DNA of 64,000 nucleotides, from positions 39,680,001-39,744,000 of the forward strand of contig OX485806.1 of NCBI GenBank assembly GCA_950295325.1, given 5' to 3'. The notes beneath the pieces are model-generated. The model was not told where the DNA came from. It saw nothing but the letters and a program-made list of their open reading frames with translations, and searched no databases. The DNA comes from Polytrichum commune (Eukaryota; Streptophyta; Polytrichopsida; Polytrichales; Polytrichaceae). Position numbers and translations under genes: made by a program. Below, piece by piece: positions 11,301 to 22,061 of the stretch (its first letter is position 1; every line of letters begins with the position of its first letter).

Positions 11301-14300
11301 CAGCTACACTATACATCTGAGTTAGTGTGGCCTACACTATTCATCATCGACGCACACTAATTGTCTTGCAACCCCTGGGTGGCAACTTGAGAGGGTGTCA
11401 CATGACACTTGGTGCTACATGACAAGTCACAGAGACCACTCTAATGAACATGGCACACCAATTTCAATGCCATACTAAATAAGATGTTTAGTGTCCTGTA
11501 CTTTGTCTTCAACAAAAGTGGGTAACACAACATTTCAGCTTCAGCTTTAACATAGCCCCTCTCACTGAAATATTTTATTTGCTATTTCATCTATTTAGAT
11601 CACTTGAAATTCTTCGGGGGGAACCTACGATTCTTTAAGAAAAAAGAATATTCACTTTGATAATGAATAGGATATTCATCCGACTCCAAAAATTAGAAGA
11701 AAAATGGCTACAGCCTCCCAGATTTGGATTTGCTAAGCATGTCATACTCACCACGTATTTAATAAGGTAGACGTGCCTAATTTGGTTACTCATCATGATT
11801 GAACTCCTATGTTTGAGTGGTATGTGGTACGGTGTGACCCAAAAACCAAATATCAAAACAACATGTGTATAAAGGAGACTAGACTGCATGCTCAAAATAT
11901 GATAACCATTCTAGGCTCAATAGTCAATATAATTTGGGGGGTGGGGGACCTGTACGACCATTTGATGAGCATGAGAATCTTCACTTTGAAAATGAATAAG
12001 ATATTCATATGACAAAAGTGACTACGACCTCAATTTGGATTCGCTAACCAAGGAGAAGTGGGCTAGTCAGAAAAAAGTAAAGACCCATCTACCTTAGATC
12101 ACCTGGAATTTCTAGGGGGGAACTCTATGATTCTTTAATAAGAAAAAACATTCTCACTATGATCATGGATATGATATTCATATGACTTCAGGAAGGAAAT
12201 TGGCTACTACAGTCTCCAAGATTTTGATTTGCTAATTATCTTACACTAACGGCATGTTTAATATCCTAGGAAAAGTTGACTAATTGAGAAAGTAGCCATT
12301 CAAAGAAAATGGTAATCATCTCACCGCGAAGACGAGATGCCACACTTCCATTGGGCATGTATGGGTAGACGAGTAGGCGCTCTCGCGGGGTCATACAAAA
12401 TCCTCGCAACCGTAGGAGGTTTCGGTGCACCGCCAAGGATATCATTTCTACTTCCATTTGAAATTGGATTTCTGCCCCGGGACTTCCTTTGCCCTTCAAT
12501 CGCTTGACTGCCACGAGCGACCCATCACAAAGGTAGCCCTTATACACATTCCCAAATCCACCCTTCCCAAGTATGTTTTTGATGTTGAAGTTGTCTGTTG
12601 CAATTTGCAGCTCCTGGAATGCAAACTTTTTCAACTGGCCGAGTAGCACATCTGGGTCTTGTTGTTCTGTATTTATACAAGTCACAACTGCCATTCTGTC
12701 AAAATGGGGAAAAAAACAATTTGATTTCCATGCTCTTGCTCCTAGTGAGCCAACTTTTCTAAGTAGAAGAAAGTAATGCAAAATATCATCATATGAAATG
12801 CGTTGGTGATTAACAGTGATTATATTTGGTTTCTTGGCATGCTTAAAGAGTTTCTACTTTTCATCTCTCTAAGGTCCTTGGACACACCATGAGTGGTGCT
12901 TGGTTCTTCAGTTGGACCATTATGGTACTTCACCATTTTTGTATGGAATTATTATCCACAAGGGCACTTTATGATTAGTGCAAGGAATTATGAGTAAGAG
13001 GATGATACACTAGTAGGAAACATAGGTGTATTTGGTTACCCATTTGACATGTGTAACCAAATACATGCCCAAAACATCACATTTTGTGTCAAATTGACCA
13101 TGTTGACACTAAATGTTATGTTTCTAAAGATCCCTAGATGATAGTTTCAAAAATGGACCACGTCAAAAGGCCTCATTTTCCTACCTTTTTCCGACTAGTG
13201 GTAAGGGGGAGAGGAAAGCAAATTGAATTCAGAATATGCTGGCTGATTTTAATTCTGGGTCTTGAGAGCATGACTACTTGGCAGACAAGAAATAAGACAA
13301 AGTTGTGTTGCAAAGTAGGTTTCGCAAAGAGTGGAAGATCAATCACCATTAACATCAAAGAAAACTTGTTTGTTATTGCGGCGCCTCCACCAAAGAGCAC
13401 CTAACACAAATGACCCCAGCAACACAGCTGCTCCTAGGGAAAGCCCACCTGCAACTGCTGAAGTATTTGATCGCCGGGTAGGTTGTTGTATACCTACAAT
13501 TACAAAATGTTGTCAATTTGTATTCCAAATTCTCTTTGCGTGTTCAATGACCGTCTCATTAGCTCAAGTGACAACCAAAAGTAGCACAATCTCTATCAAC
13601 CATTTCTTCCTGACTCTCCTCTCAAAAAAATGAGCTCAACAACTCAAATCATCCAACGGCCAATGATTATAATTATTAATACCTCAAATTTGGGCATGAG
13701 TCTGAAATAGTTGTTTCCTATCTTCTTTGAAATTATTGGATGTTAAGCTACCGTACAACACATAAATAGGCTTGAAAATTATCAGGAACAGACAGATCTC
13801 ACTCCCCAGTTCAAGCTTTTCTCATATTATCTCATATCAACCAATGCTAACTGCAAAATTTACAAAATGGACTCCCAGAGCTTATCCGATTGGAAGTTTG
13901 AACTGTTTCATGGTTCTTATTAGATTATGGTGCTGCCAAACAAGAAAGAGGAAGAGAGGAAATGCACACTTACTTTCAGTGGCGTTCAAATTTGCAGTCA
14001 TAGGCATTGGAGGGTCGCCAGGACACACCTTCTTCATAGCCCATCCACACAAATTTGGGTTCCCATCCAAGCTGCCCCATAAACAAATTATGCGTGTCAG
14101 TACATAAGATTTTAGTCAAAAACAATGTCGCAGATGGACAAAGGACAAAATTTCAGGGTGACGGAAGTACTAGCAATTAAGGGCACTTTACACTAGAGCT
14201 TCAGGGCTCGTGATCGTTGAAATCTAAAATCTCTCATTGGTGGAAAATACTGATACCGCTCCACTTCATTTTACCCTTTGAGGGCCTAAGGAAGACTAAG

Positions 14301-17300
14301 GCAAATTGATGGATGTACCAACCTACATGGCATGCTATGGATAATGCTTCACAACTTACCAATTTTTGGGTCATGCCCACCTCAAAAAGGTAGGTCTAAC
14401 ACACTGGGATACCATGACACTTCAAAATCTCACAACCCTTGAATTACTACAACTCAGGCCCACATGAATAGGATGGGATTGAAATAGCATTCAGTTGAAA
14501 TCCTGGTTGCGTCTGTCTTACACTACATTTGTAGAGCCGTGACAACACAAAATTCAATTTCAATCTTCTTTGGTATTGACTTTGGATAAGTTTCAAGAGC
14601 CCTCACAATTTGATGGTCACGGCCATTAGCCACAGTGTAAAGTGGCCCTAAATGTCATGCTTCAAAGGTGCAGGAGCTAACAGTTTCTTCTACGTTTGCC
14701 TCCTGACTAACTAAGACTATTTGCTCCACAATTCCTACTACAATGTGAAAATGCCTTAGGTGAATGGATCAAAGTCTGTACAAATAAGGAAACCTCAAAA
14801 TTTATCAACAAACTCGTGACTTAGCCTGACTATAATTGTCATTTTGGAAATGGAACTGAAGATAATATATCTTATCCAAAAGGAGCTGTTGAGAGTCCTT
14901 ACTAGAGAGTTTTGACTGTCCAACTTGGTACGAATCCCGATAAGTTGTTGTTTGAGAGGTCCCTGGAAAAACAACAAGGGTAAAGGTATCATCACCATTA
15001 CTTATTCAGGTTTTTTCCCATTCCACTCTGTTGGTTTAAATGCATGATCTGCAAGTGGAAATTGATAAACCTGCAAGATAGATTAATCTGTTTTGGATTT
15101 AGAGTCAGGTCTTACAGTGACTGCAAGGTGGACACGTTGGCAAGAAAAGTTGGGAAACGTCCTGATAGTGCATTAGATCCCAGGCTTCTGAGATGCGCAC
15201 ATTCACGACATACGTTAGATTAAATATTTAAGCTTCTTATGACTAGTCTCTTCTTCGTGTTACTAAGCCTAAGCGAATTGATATACTTGAATGGTAGACA
15301 GGTATTTCCTTGATGGGGCCATATGTTTCAACTTTAGGTTCCGATGGGATGCAAATTGCCCTTTTGAGTCCACTAACACTACAAGGTTATGGACAGGAAT
15401 TGGGTGACAAGCAACAATTTTAAGAGTGAAAGAACCAAGTGATTCAAACAGAAGATAGTTTATGTGGACAGAGAATTTGGAGGAAACGCTGCTCACAAGG
15501 ATTGAAGGTTCTTCAGGTTAGCAAGAGCGTTGGGAATGGAGCCAGAGAGATTGTTGTGGGACAAGTCCAAAAAAACAAGCTCAGACAGGTTGCCGAGCTC
15601 CACAGGAATTTTTCCGGATATGTTGTTGTTAGTAATCATCCTATCATCACACACAAAAGAATTCATGTCAGTGATCATAAGAAAAGATTAAATCACACAA
15701 ACATCTGGATCCACATTCATGAATGCGTGTTGTTAATTCCCTTCATATCAAATTGTACCAAGTCACAAACTCAAAACGAAGGACAAAGTTAATCTCAAAG
15801 TGGGTAATTCGTTCCTCAATTACATTCAGATTGAGGTATTAGCGAGAGTTTTGCATTCCTTTGTTGAACTGGTGTATATTTAGGTTAGAAGCACTTACAG
15901 GTGCTGAAGGTTTGAGAGGTTTCCAATTGCAGGGGATAGTGTTCCAGCTAAGCTCTGCGAGGGCAATTCCCTGAAACAAATGCAACAAATTGCCACGTCA
16001 CTCAGAAATTCCTCACAAAACAAGTCCTTTTCTCTCTCTCTCTCTCTCTCTCAATCTTCTGAAGTTGGAGGTATTGAAATCAAATCTGATGTGAAGGAAC
16101 ATTGAATTGACTTAATGAATCAAAATATAACAAAACAGTGAAATTTGAGAGATTTGTGTTCGTACAAGCGGACGACAGATTGGGACTCTGGGTCACACTC
16201 CACATACGCAAAGGTGCATGGTGACATATAGTTCGCATCCCATGAAGCAAGAGCATTTTGAGGGTCCTGGAATGCTTGCCTTATTGCAAACAATGACTTC
16301 ACTGCACATACAAATCACATACATCAAATGTCAGCATCCCAGCACTCAAATATTTGAAATTTGTTGCTACCATAGCTCTGGTTAATGATAACCACAAAAG
16401 TACAGGATTTCTGTTTATTCACACTTAAAATCTCCCTACTTCCAAGTCTCCTCCATGGTCTTCTAAACATATGTCCATAGTAACAGTAGTGGTTCTGATG
16501 CAGTGACAAATCCAACTTACTACAGGCCAGGTTGCAATTCTGAATGCGCTAGTTTTAGTGGATAGATTCATTATGCTATCCTGTTGTTATAAGTAATGTG
16601 ATTTCTGGGATGACAAGTTGAACTAGATTTATTTTTGCAGATAATAGCCTCTCCAGTACTAAATTAGGAGTCATCAACAATACAAACACTCTCAGTGCTC
16701 AGCGTCAAAAAACATTCTCCTAACTCCCTTATCGTACTTTTGCATTAGAAATCAAGGCTCCTAGAGATGACGAAAACTCAAAAAGCCCAAAAATTATCTC
16801 ACTTGCAGGTGCAGGTCCATGCAAATTTTATGTGTTTGGAAGCTCAAAGAGTTCCTCTAACCTGAACTCTACTCCTTCAACATACTGTCCACTTTGCACC
16901 CATGGTTCTGCCCGTACTCAATCCATCACTAGATGACATAAAAAATATGCAAAATACAACAACATATGGTCTCCTAATCCCCTCAAAAGGGGCTACAGAT
17001 ACCGGAACTCAAACAACAATTTTATTTTTATTTTTATTTTTATTGCACACCAGCAGGTGCAGGTCCATGTATGTAATTCAGTATCCCTTCCCAAAAGCAT
17101 TGTGTGCGTGGAAGCCCAAAGATACTCTAACCTAATGTCTTCTCCCCATACTTTTCCATGCTCAATCAATTACTGAATGACATCGCAAAATGCATTTTTC
17201 TTTTCTCAAAAAGAAGACATGGTGTTTACCTTCTGGATTGCCATCGCTTCCGCAGACAGCCAAGAATTGGAGCAGCATGACAGTGAACCATAGCCATAGC

Positions 17301-17380
17301 CAACTAGCCGCACCTTGGCCCTGCATGCCTCTCTTGCGCCTAACCCTTCTTTTCAATGCTTCCACTCCCCCAGGCTGCAT
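8095..17380 (-). CDS. NIK: NIK-like LRR-II receptor kinase, complete, 12 exons
   Basis: This gene encodes a single-pass plasma-membrane receptor-like serine/threonine kinase of the LRR-II (SERK/NIK) subfamily. Exons, from high to low coordinate: 17380-17230, 16301-16166, 15970-15899, 15640-15497, 15187-15116, 14962-14903, 14071-13974, 13493-13347, 12666-12325, 10790-10396, 9845-9750, 8313-8095. They total 1932 nt, giving 643 residues plus TAG; every junction is GT-AG and phase-compatible. Domains: signal peptide about 24-44; N-cap cysteines C79/C86; five LRRs about 93-211; C-cap cysteines C220/C228; membrane span about 257-280; kinase about 320-600 with G-loop 327-332, Lys348, HRD Asp447, DFG Asp465 and APE Glu493. 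The [17 protein letters not shown] juxtamembrane stretch, [13 protein letters not shown] activation loop and EAIQLSGPR tail point to NIK rather than SERK. In Arabidopsis, NIKs take part in antiviral and immune signalling; that role is not shown here. The last kinase part is split by one more intron than I recall for SERK genes. Confidence 0.93.
8497..8857 (+). repeat. family C repeat (about 360 bp), copy 1
   Basis: GTGTTGGACTAGTACTGTCT ... ATACCATTTGGGTCCATATA ... GATACCATGCATTCACCTAT. It lies in the last NIK-like intron. Other copies: 19960-20315, 28783-29125, 47931-48303. Confidence 0.72.
9750..9845 (-). CDS. NIK: NIK-like exon 11: kinase C-lobe helix segment
   Basis: A 96 bp exon running from [16 protein letters not shown] to LELEEMVQ. 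Acceptor CTACAG, donor CAG|GTAAAA, phase 0 on both sides. I recall SERK genes keeping this segment fused to the last exon. Confidence 0.93.
10080..10355 (+). repeat. family B repeat, plus copy with poly-G run
   Basis: GATAGCCATTCTAGGCTCAA ... TTCATATGAGTTCCGAAAAT ... CATTCAAGACCCATCACC, with an uninterrupted G run at about 10148-10162. It is in the NIK-like intron between exons 10 and 11. Confidence 0.65.
10396..10790 (-). CDS. NIK: NIK-like exon 10: kinase catalytic core
   Basis: A 395 bp exon. It holds [13 protein letters not shown] (catalytic Asp447), [11 protein letters not shown] (Mg-binding Asp465), an activation loop with TT and GT threonines, and [20 protein letters not shown]. This is an RD kinase with nothing missing. 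Donor TGG|GTATGT, phase 0. Confidence 0.96.
10885..11235 (-). repeat. family B repeat, minus copy
   Basis: It starts ATAAGGTAGACCAGTGTTCA and includes GAGCTCATATGAATAGCTTA, CCCCCAATTAGGTTGAC and AAATGTCTTATTGGTGTCTG. It is in the NIK-like intron between exons 9 and 10. Confidence 0.65.
11765..12105 (+). repeat. family B repeat, plus copy
   Basis: It starts AAGGTAGACGTGCCTAATTT and includes ATTCTAGGCTCAATAGTCAA; it ends GACCCATCTACCTTAGATC. Partial copies flank it at about 11600-11760 and 12110-12300, so this intron has grown by repeated insertion. Confidence 0.65.
12325..12666 (-). CDS. NIK: NIK-like exon 9: kinase N-lobe
   Basis: A 342 bp exon beginning [15 protein letters not shown]. It carries the glycine loop [12 protein letters not shown] and the VAVKRL lysine (residue 348), and ends [15 protein letters not shown]. 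The acceptor ATACAG was chosen over an upstream GACAG because only this one joins exon 8 in frame. Confidence 0.93.
13347..13493 (-). CDS. NIK: NIK-like exon 8: transmembrane and juxtamembrane
   Basis: A 147 bp exon. A hydrophobic span rich in Ala, Val, Leu and Gly is followed by [15 protein letters not shown], the positive-inside stop-transfer segment. Acceptor AATTGTAG, donor AATG|GTGATT. Confidence 0.93.
13974..14071 (-). CDS. NIK: NIK-like exon 7: LRR C-cap
   Basis: A 98 bp exon encoding LDGNPNLCG and a second cysteine in KKVCPGDPP, then an Asn/Thr-rich linker. It lacks the Pro-rich SPP domain expected in true SERKs, which supports the NIK assignment. Donor GAAA|GTAAGT. Confidence 0.93.
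14180..14649. mobile_element. MITE with AGGGC-ACTTTACAC termini, NIK-like intron 6
   Basis: AGGGCACTTTACACTAGAGC at the left and CACAGTGTAAAGTGGCCCT at the right are inverted, 470 bp apart; same terminal type as 3816-4342. Confidence 0.65.
14903..14962 (-). CDS. NIK: NIK-like exon 6: LRR5
   Basis: A 60 bp exon with a short last LRR ([19 protein letters not shown]). Acceptor TTTTTCCAG, donor CTA|GTAAGG. The end before the C-cap resembles NIK (PVPR..AKTF) more than the longer SERK linker. Confidence 0.93.
15116..15187 (-). CDS. NIK: NIK-like exon 5: LRR4
   Basis: A 72 bp exon with one LRR ([21 protein letters not shown]). Acceptor ATCTCAG, donor GTAAGA, same phase as its neighbours. Confidence 0.93.
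15497..15640 (-). CDS. NIK: NIK-like exon 4: LRR2 and LRR3
   Basis: The exon is exactly 144 bp and carries two consecutive LRRs (NNNISGKIP... and HNNLSGSIP...). Acceptor GATAG, donor GTGAGC; phase 2 on both sides. Confidence 0.95.
15899..15970 (-). CDS. NIK: NIK-like exon 3: LRR1
   Basis: The exon is exactly 72 bp, one LRR ([21 protein letters not shown]), with acceptor TTTCAG and donor GTAAGT. Single-LRR exons of 72 bp are typical of SERK and NIK genes. Confidence 0.95.
16166..16301 (-). CDS. NIK: NIK-like exon 2: LRR N-terminal cap
   Basis: This 136 bp exon encodes residues 51-95. It has the ALASWD motif and the [10 protein letters not shown] cysteine pair usual before LRRs in this subfamily. 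Acceptor TGTGCAG, donor CGCTT|GTACG, phase 1 in and phase 2 out. Confidence 0.92.
17230..17380 (-). CDS. NIK: NIK-like exon 1: start and signal peptide
   Basis: The first ATG after an in-frame upstream TGA lies at 17380. A basic segment (KRRVRRKR) precedes a hydrophobic core rich in Trp and Leu, residues 24-42, ending near AVCGSDG. Met19 is an alternative start that would give a shorter, more typical leader. The donor GAAG|GTAAAC leaves phase 1. Confidence 0.88.
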
Positions 17381-17594
17381 TGTTGTTGTTTGCTTTTGGC
17401 CTCATTGTAGGGTAAGCAACCTGAGGTGCTTCTTACCGGCCAAACTAATATTCACCACTTTGGAGTACTAACTAGTCCCTCATATAATACTGCTCTCCAT
17501 ACCTAACCCCCAGAAACCTACCTTTGCTTTATATTCTTCTCCACCGAAACCCTAGCCATGACACACACACTATGTTCTCCAAGCTCAGGCAGCG

Positions 17595-17860
17595 TTAAGG
17601 ATCATCAAGAGTCATATGAACGCTGCCGGATGTTGCTGATGAGATTGAGATGAGGACTTGTCACATAACCTAATACAAAAATCTCAGATGCTCCAAAGAC
17701 ATGCTGCTGGCCACGGTACTATATATAATGTTCTTCTCCGGAAGCACAGACATGGGTAAAGATGATAAATAAGAGTCATATGGATGTTGCTGATGAGATT
17801 GAGAGGACTGTTCACATAACCTAATACAAAAGCTTCCAGGAAGCTTCAAAGACTTGTTGC
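17595..17860. repeat. two-unit tandem duplication upstream of the NIK-like gene
   Basis: AAGAGTCATATGAACGCTGC ... CACATAACCTAATACAAAA recurs about 161 bp later as AAGAGTCATATGGATGTTGC ... CACATAACCTAATACAAAAG. It lies in the presumed 5' leader or promoter region. Confidence 0.7.
17720..17729 (-). promoter_or_regulatory. possible TATA box of the NIK-like gene
   Basis: The minus strand reads TATATATAG about 340 bp upstream of the start codon. The position is plausible for a TATA box with a long 5' leader, but nothing else confirms it. Confidence 0.22.
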
Positions 17861-18415
17861 AATTCGAACTACTCCAGAGAAAGATAGATATTCATCCCAA
17901 CACATAATGATAACCTCCGTTTCAACACAAACACTTTGACCAATATTCTTGACTACTCTTACACTCCTAGGATTTGTTGACACAACAACGTCGTGGTCGA
18001 GGTTATCAGTATACAAGACACATAACACAACAATAACTTAACCTTCCCTAGCTTCTCTCTCTCTCTCTCTCCCGCCTTCTGAACGATGTAGTTGTTTAAA
18101 GCTGGTTAATGAAAAGCATCAGCAAAAGCCCTGCAGGCTTACCTACCTAGAGTACTACTCATGGTGGTGGGAAAGCTAGCCAGCTTGCAGGGATGCTGGT
18201 TTGAGGTTTGAAGTTTGAACGACTAACTTACAGTGGAAGAAGGTTCGAAGGGAATGTGGATGGATCAAAGCTAGCTAAGTTTACACGATAGGAATGATGC
18301 AGCACATGATCTAGTGCAGTGTTACATATAAGCCTGCCACAATATTGTCAGCCCCAAACGCTCGAGTTGGATCCCCCTGACAACACTACTGTCCTTAGCC
18401 TGGGAATCCCTCCTA

Positions 18416-19085
18416 ATTTCCTTTCCTTTCCTTTCCTTTCCTTCCTTTCCTTTCCTTTCCTTTCCTCTCAAGCAAGCGAGCAGCATGACCATGCTTCGAG
18501 CGACCATAACTTAGCCTAACCTCGGGAGACTACAAAGTTCAGAGTTAATCAATACAGCAACATACAGCAACCTACAGCAACATGCAGCAACACACAGAAT
18601 CATATTCTTCCGTATGGTCCTTAAACCCTAATACGTTTGCTATGTCATTATAGAGAATCCCTTTATTTAATTTTCCTTTCATTTCCTTTCCTTTTCTCAC
18701 CAGCAAGCAAGTAAGCAGCATGACCATCTTTGAACAAGCATAACTTAACCTAACCTCGGGAGACTACAAAGCTCAGACTCAACCAATACAGCAACATACA
18801 GCAACATAAACATACGGAATCATACTCCTCCGTATGATCCTTAAACCCTAATAAGGTATGCTACGTCATTATACAGATAACCCCCTAAATTCCTCTCCTT
18901 ACCTCTCAAGCAAGAACGCAAGCAGTGTGACCATCGTCGAACGACCATAACTTAACCTAACCTCGGGAGACTACAAAGCTCAGACTTAAACAACACAACA
19001 TCATACAGACACATACAGAGACATACTCCTCCGTATGATCCTTGAACCCTAATAATGAGTTTACGATGTCATTATAATACAGATA
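18416..19085. repeat. three-unit tandem array with TTTCC microsatellite
   Basis: The core CCTAACCTCGGGAGACTACA occurs at 18515, 18749 and 18956, each time followed by CAGCAACATACAGCAAC-type runs (degenerate in the third) and a CTCCGTATGATCCTTAAACC block. The first unit is preceded by a (TTTCC)n tract at about 18418-18467. Confidence 0.85.
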
Positions 19086-19959
19086 GCGGCAGCCTTAACT
19101 TAACCCGACCTGATCAGCTCAATGGGCGTCCAGCATGTGTAACTTAGTACTCCAAAGTACTCAAAAATATTATCCTGGCTGCAGCAGCTTTGCATGAAAA
19201 ATCGATCATCATCACCAGTCAATCAAGTACTCGCTCCAGTCTTTACCCACTCAACTTCCCTCCTGGACCTCCGGCTAAACAACAGTCTGACAACAATTTG
19301 TACAAGGTTTTTTTTTGCAGCAGGCTGACACCCATAACCTCTGCAGGTAACTTAGCAATGAAGATGCACATCATCAGGCTAGCCTAGCTACAAAGCTAGG
19401 GTTAAGCACTGACCCATCACTGCCATGGCTATGGCTCCATGTCTGCCATGACTGATCATCAGCAGCAAAGCTTGTGTGGATCCTGCAACAGCCCTGACAC
19501 ATCTATCTGGACATAACCTATTCGCCAAAACTTACGAAAACAAAAACAAAACCAAAAACAAACACCGCATCCGAGCCTGACCATCTGCTGCAGAGTAGGT
19601 GGTAGTGGCCTGTGCACTTGCAGAGGAGAATTCGAGCCACGGGTTATGGTAATAAATACTTATAACATTCCTCTTTGGTTCCGATCCTCATGCATATTGC
19701 CTGCACCTCCACAGTACATACATAAGATAGCTGATGAGAGAGAAAGAGAAAGAGACGAGAAAGAGGATCGGTTGGTTTGATCCAACGGTGGACCGGTATC
19801 ATCTTTTTGGGGGTCCATTTGGGTCATAACATTACTCAGCTCATGGGCCATGTTCATGGGCCCTACAGTAGATTCGAGAATAAAGACTCCAGGTGCTAAA
19901 ATCCCATTGCTTCAAACTAAATCTAAAGTCAAGGCAGCTGAACATAACTCATCCGCTGA

Positions 19960-20530
19960 GTAATGTCATGATATCTATAATGAAGATTTCACATTTTTTG
20001 ATACCAACATATTTGACGGTAATTTTGATTCTGATACCATTCACGTCTACTTACCATGCAAAAATCTACACAGCAAGACAAAATTGTCCTAGTATACACT
20101 AACATGGTTTAGAATGGTATTCGTCCAAATAACAACTGAAGTATACCAATATTCTCTCACCTTGACACATCCACCAAATATCTATATTTGACAGGTATTA
20201 CAATTTTTGGTACCCTCGAATACTAGGTTCTTTAAATTGATACCATTATTGATGTTCACTATAATTGATACCGTGCATTCATCTACACATTCAATACCAA
20301 CACTGCTTCATACCTAAGTAACCCTAAATTCATCCTAGACATATCAACATGGTTTTCAGGATGGTTAATAACTCAGGCATAAAACAAAATCTCATCACTT
20401 CAACATACCACCCAAATATCAGTATTTGACTTGATTTTTTACAATGTTGGTACCCACGGATAAGCTCCTTGATACCATTATCGATGCTTGTTGTTGATAC
20501 CCAACTCTGGTTCGATCCATGGCTCCAGTG
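19960..20530 (+). repeat. family C repeat, copy 2 plus a partial tandem copy
   Basis: GAAGATTTCACATTTTTTGA ... CACCAAATATCTATATTTGA ... GATACCGTGCATTCATCTAC; the second half recurs at 20345-20530 (CACCCAAATATCAGTATTTG ... CCTTGATACCATTATCGATG). Confidence 0.65.
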
Positions 20531-20587
20531 CCCAGGAAGTTTTTGGGCATAGTCGGTCAAGATCATAGTGATTCTAAATCCAACCGG

Positions 20588-21231
20588 TTACAGGTTGACA
20601 TCTTCTGGTTTTTTAAAAAATCATTTGAGGTATATTCCTTCTATAGATTCCTCTCAAATGATCGGTAATTCTCCTGAAGTCTCCAACTTCAATCGATTAT
20701 TTCTCAAACTCAACCGGTTCATCTGTAACTAACCGCCGGTTCTTCCCGGACATAGCATGGCTCGAGTAATTCAATCTGCTGTCCTTGCGGCAGATTACAT
20801 GCTGACATCTTCCGGTTGTGCTTTTCTTCATTTGAAGTATATTCTATTATAGATTAATTCCTCTAAAATGATCCGTAATTGTGGTGAAGTCTTCAACTTC
20901 GACCAGTTATTATTATTTCTCAAACACAACCGGATCATCTGTAACTAACCGCCGGTTCTTCCCGGACATAGCATGGCTCGAGTAATTCAATCCGCTGTCC
21001 TTGCGGCAGATTACATGTTCACATCTTCCGGTTGTGCTTTTCTTCATTTGAGGTATATTCTATTATAGATTAATTCCTCTAAAATGATCCGTAATTCTCG
21101 TGAAGTCTTCAACTTCGACCAGTTATTATTATTTCTCAAACCCAACCGGATCATCTGTAACTAACCGCCGGTTCTTCCCGGACATATAAAGCATGGCTCG
21201 AGTAATTCAATCCGCTGTCCTTGCGGCAGCT
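20588..21231. repeat. 215 bp tandem array
   Basis: TAACCGCCGGTTCTTCCCGG occurs at about 20731, 20945 and 21161, with near-identical sequence between the copies. A more diverged half unit leads in (20588-20730), and the last unit stops after CTGTCCTTGCGGCAG. Single copies lie at 3350 and 48700. Confidence 0.88.
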
Positions 21232-21585
21232 GGTGAGGTGAAGGTGAGTGAGGAAGTAGGCGCGGCTGAGAGGCTTTCATGCCGATGATGTTGCTTGTGG
21301 GTACAAGAACAACAACAAGAGCGTGATGACTCCGTGTACTAATTGCTGCTGCTGCTGCTGCTGGGTGTTGTGGGGAGCTCATCATCATCGTCATGCATCA
21401 TCGTGTTGATGATGATGGTGCCCACCTCATGCTGGTGGTGGTGGTGGTGGTGGTGTTGGCGGCGGGAGCTCCATCGCAGTTGTTTTCCAATCGAGCAACG
21501 GCATGTACAGTTGTTGCTCCTTTTGAAAACAAAAAATGATGATAATAAATTTTTTTTGAAATTATTCATAAGCAATTGTTCATAC

Positions 21586-22061
21586 CTAGTATTTAGATAA
21601 TTTTGGGCTTTTTTGGCTGATTCCAAACTACGTTGTTGTTATACGTTTGTTTTAATATCTTCACTACAGTATCAAATGTTTTGCGGACATCATACCATGG
21701 TCTTTTAATAAACAATCACCTACACAATGACTGCATGATGAGTTTAATGACAATACTTGAAGCACGTCGAGTGTTCACATTCCATAAACTCATGACTATG
21801 TGATGAGTTTAATAACAACACTTGAAGCACGTTGAGTGTTTACATTCCCATAACAGTTTATGGGAATGTGAACACTCGACGTGCTTCAAGTGTTGTTATT
21901 AAACTCGTCATGCAGTCATTGTGTAGGTGGTTGTATATTAAAAGATCATGAATATGATGTCCAATAAACATTTGATATTATAGTGGAGATATTAAAGCGG
22001 ACGTATTGGAGGAATTTAGTTTGGAATCAGCCAAACAATCCAAAAATTAACTAAATACTAG
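21586..22061. mobile_element. 476 bp foldback element
   Basis: CTAGTATTTAGATAATTTTG ... TTGGCTGATTCCAAAC at the left is inverted as GTTTGGAATCAGCC ... CTAAATACTAG at the right. Complementarity continues to a centre at about 21855, so almost the whole element is one hairpin. The left arm carries an inner duplication (CTTGAAGCACGTCGAGTGTT and CTTGAAGCACGTTGAGTGTT). No coding frame. Confidence 0.85.

Noticed and set aside
13009..13140. CACTAGTAGGAAAC terminus suggesting a second CACTA element
   Set aside because: I could not find a matching right end or target duplication, only a loose GTTTCTA near 13125.
21339..21626. 95-residue minus-strand frame with a His run and its Leu/Trp-rich partner on the other strand
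   Set aside because: These frames come from CTG and GTG microsatellites; no motif or splice context.
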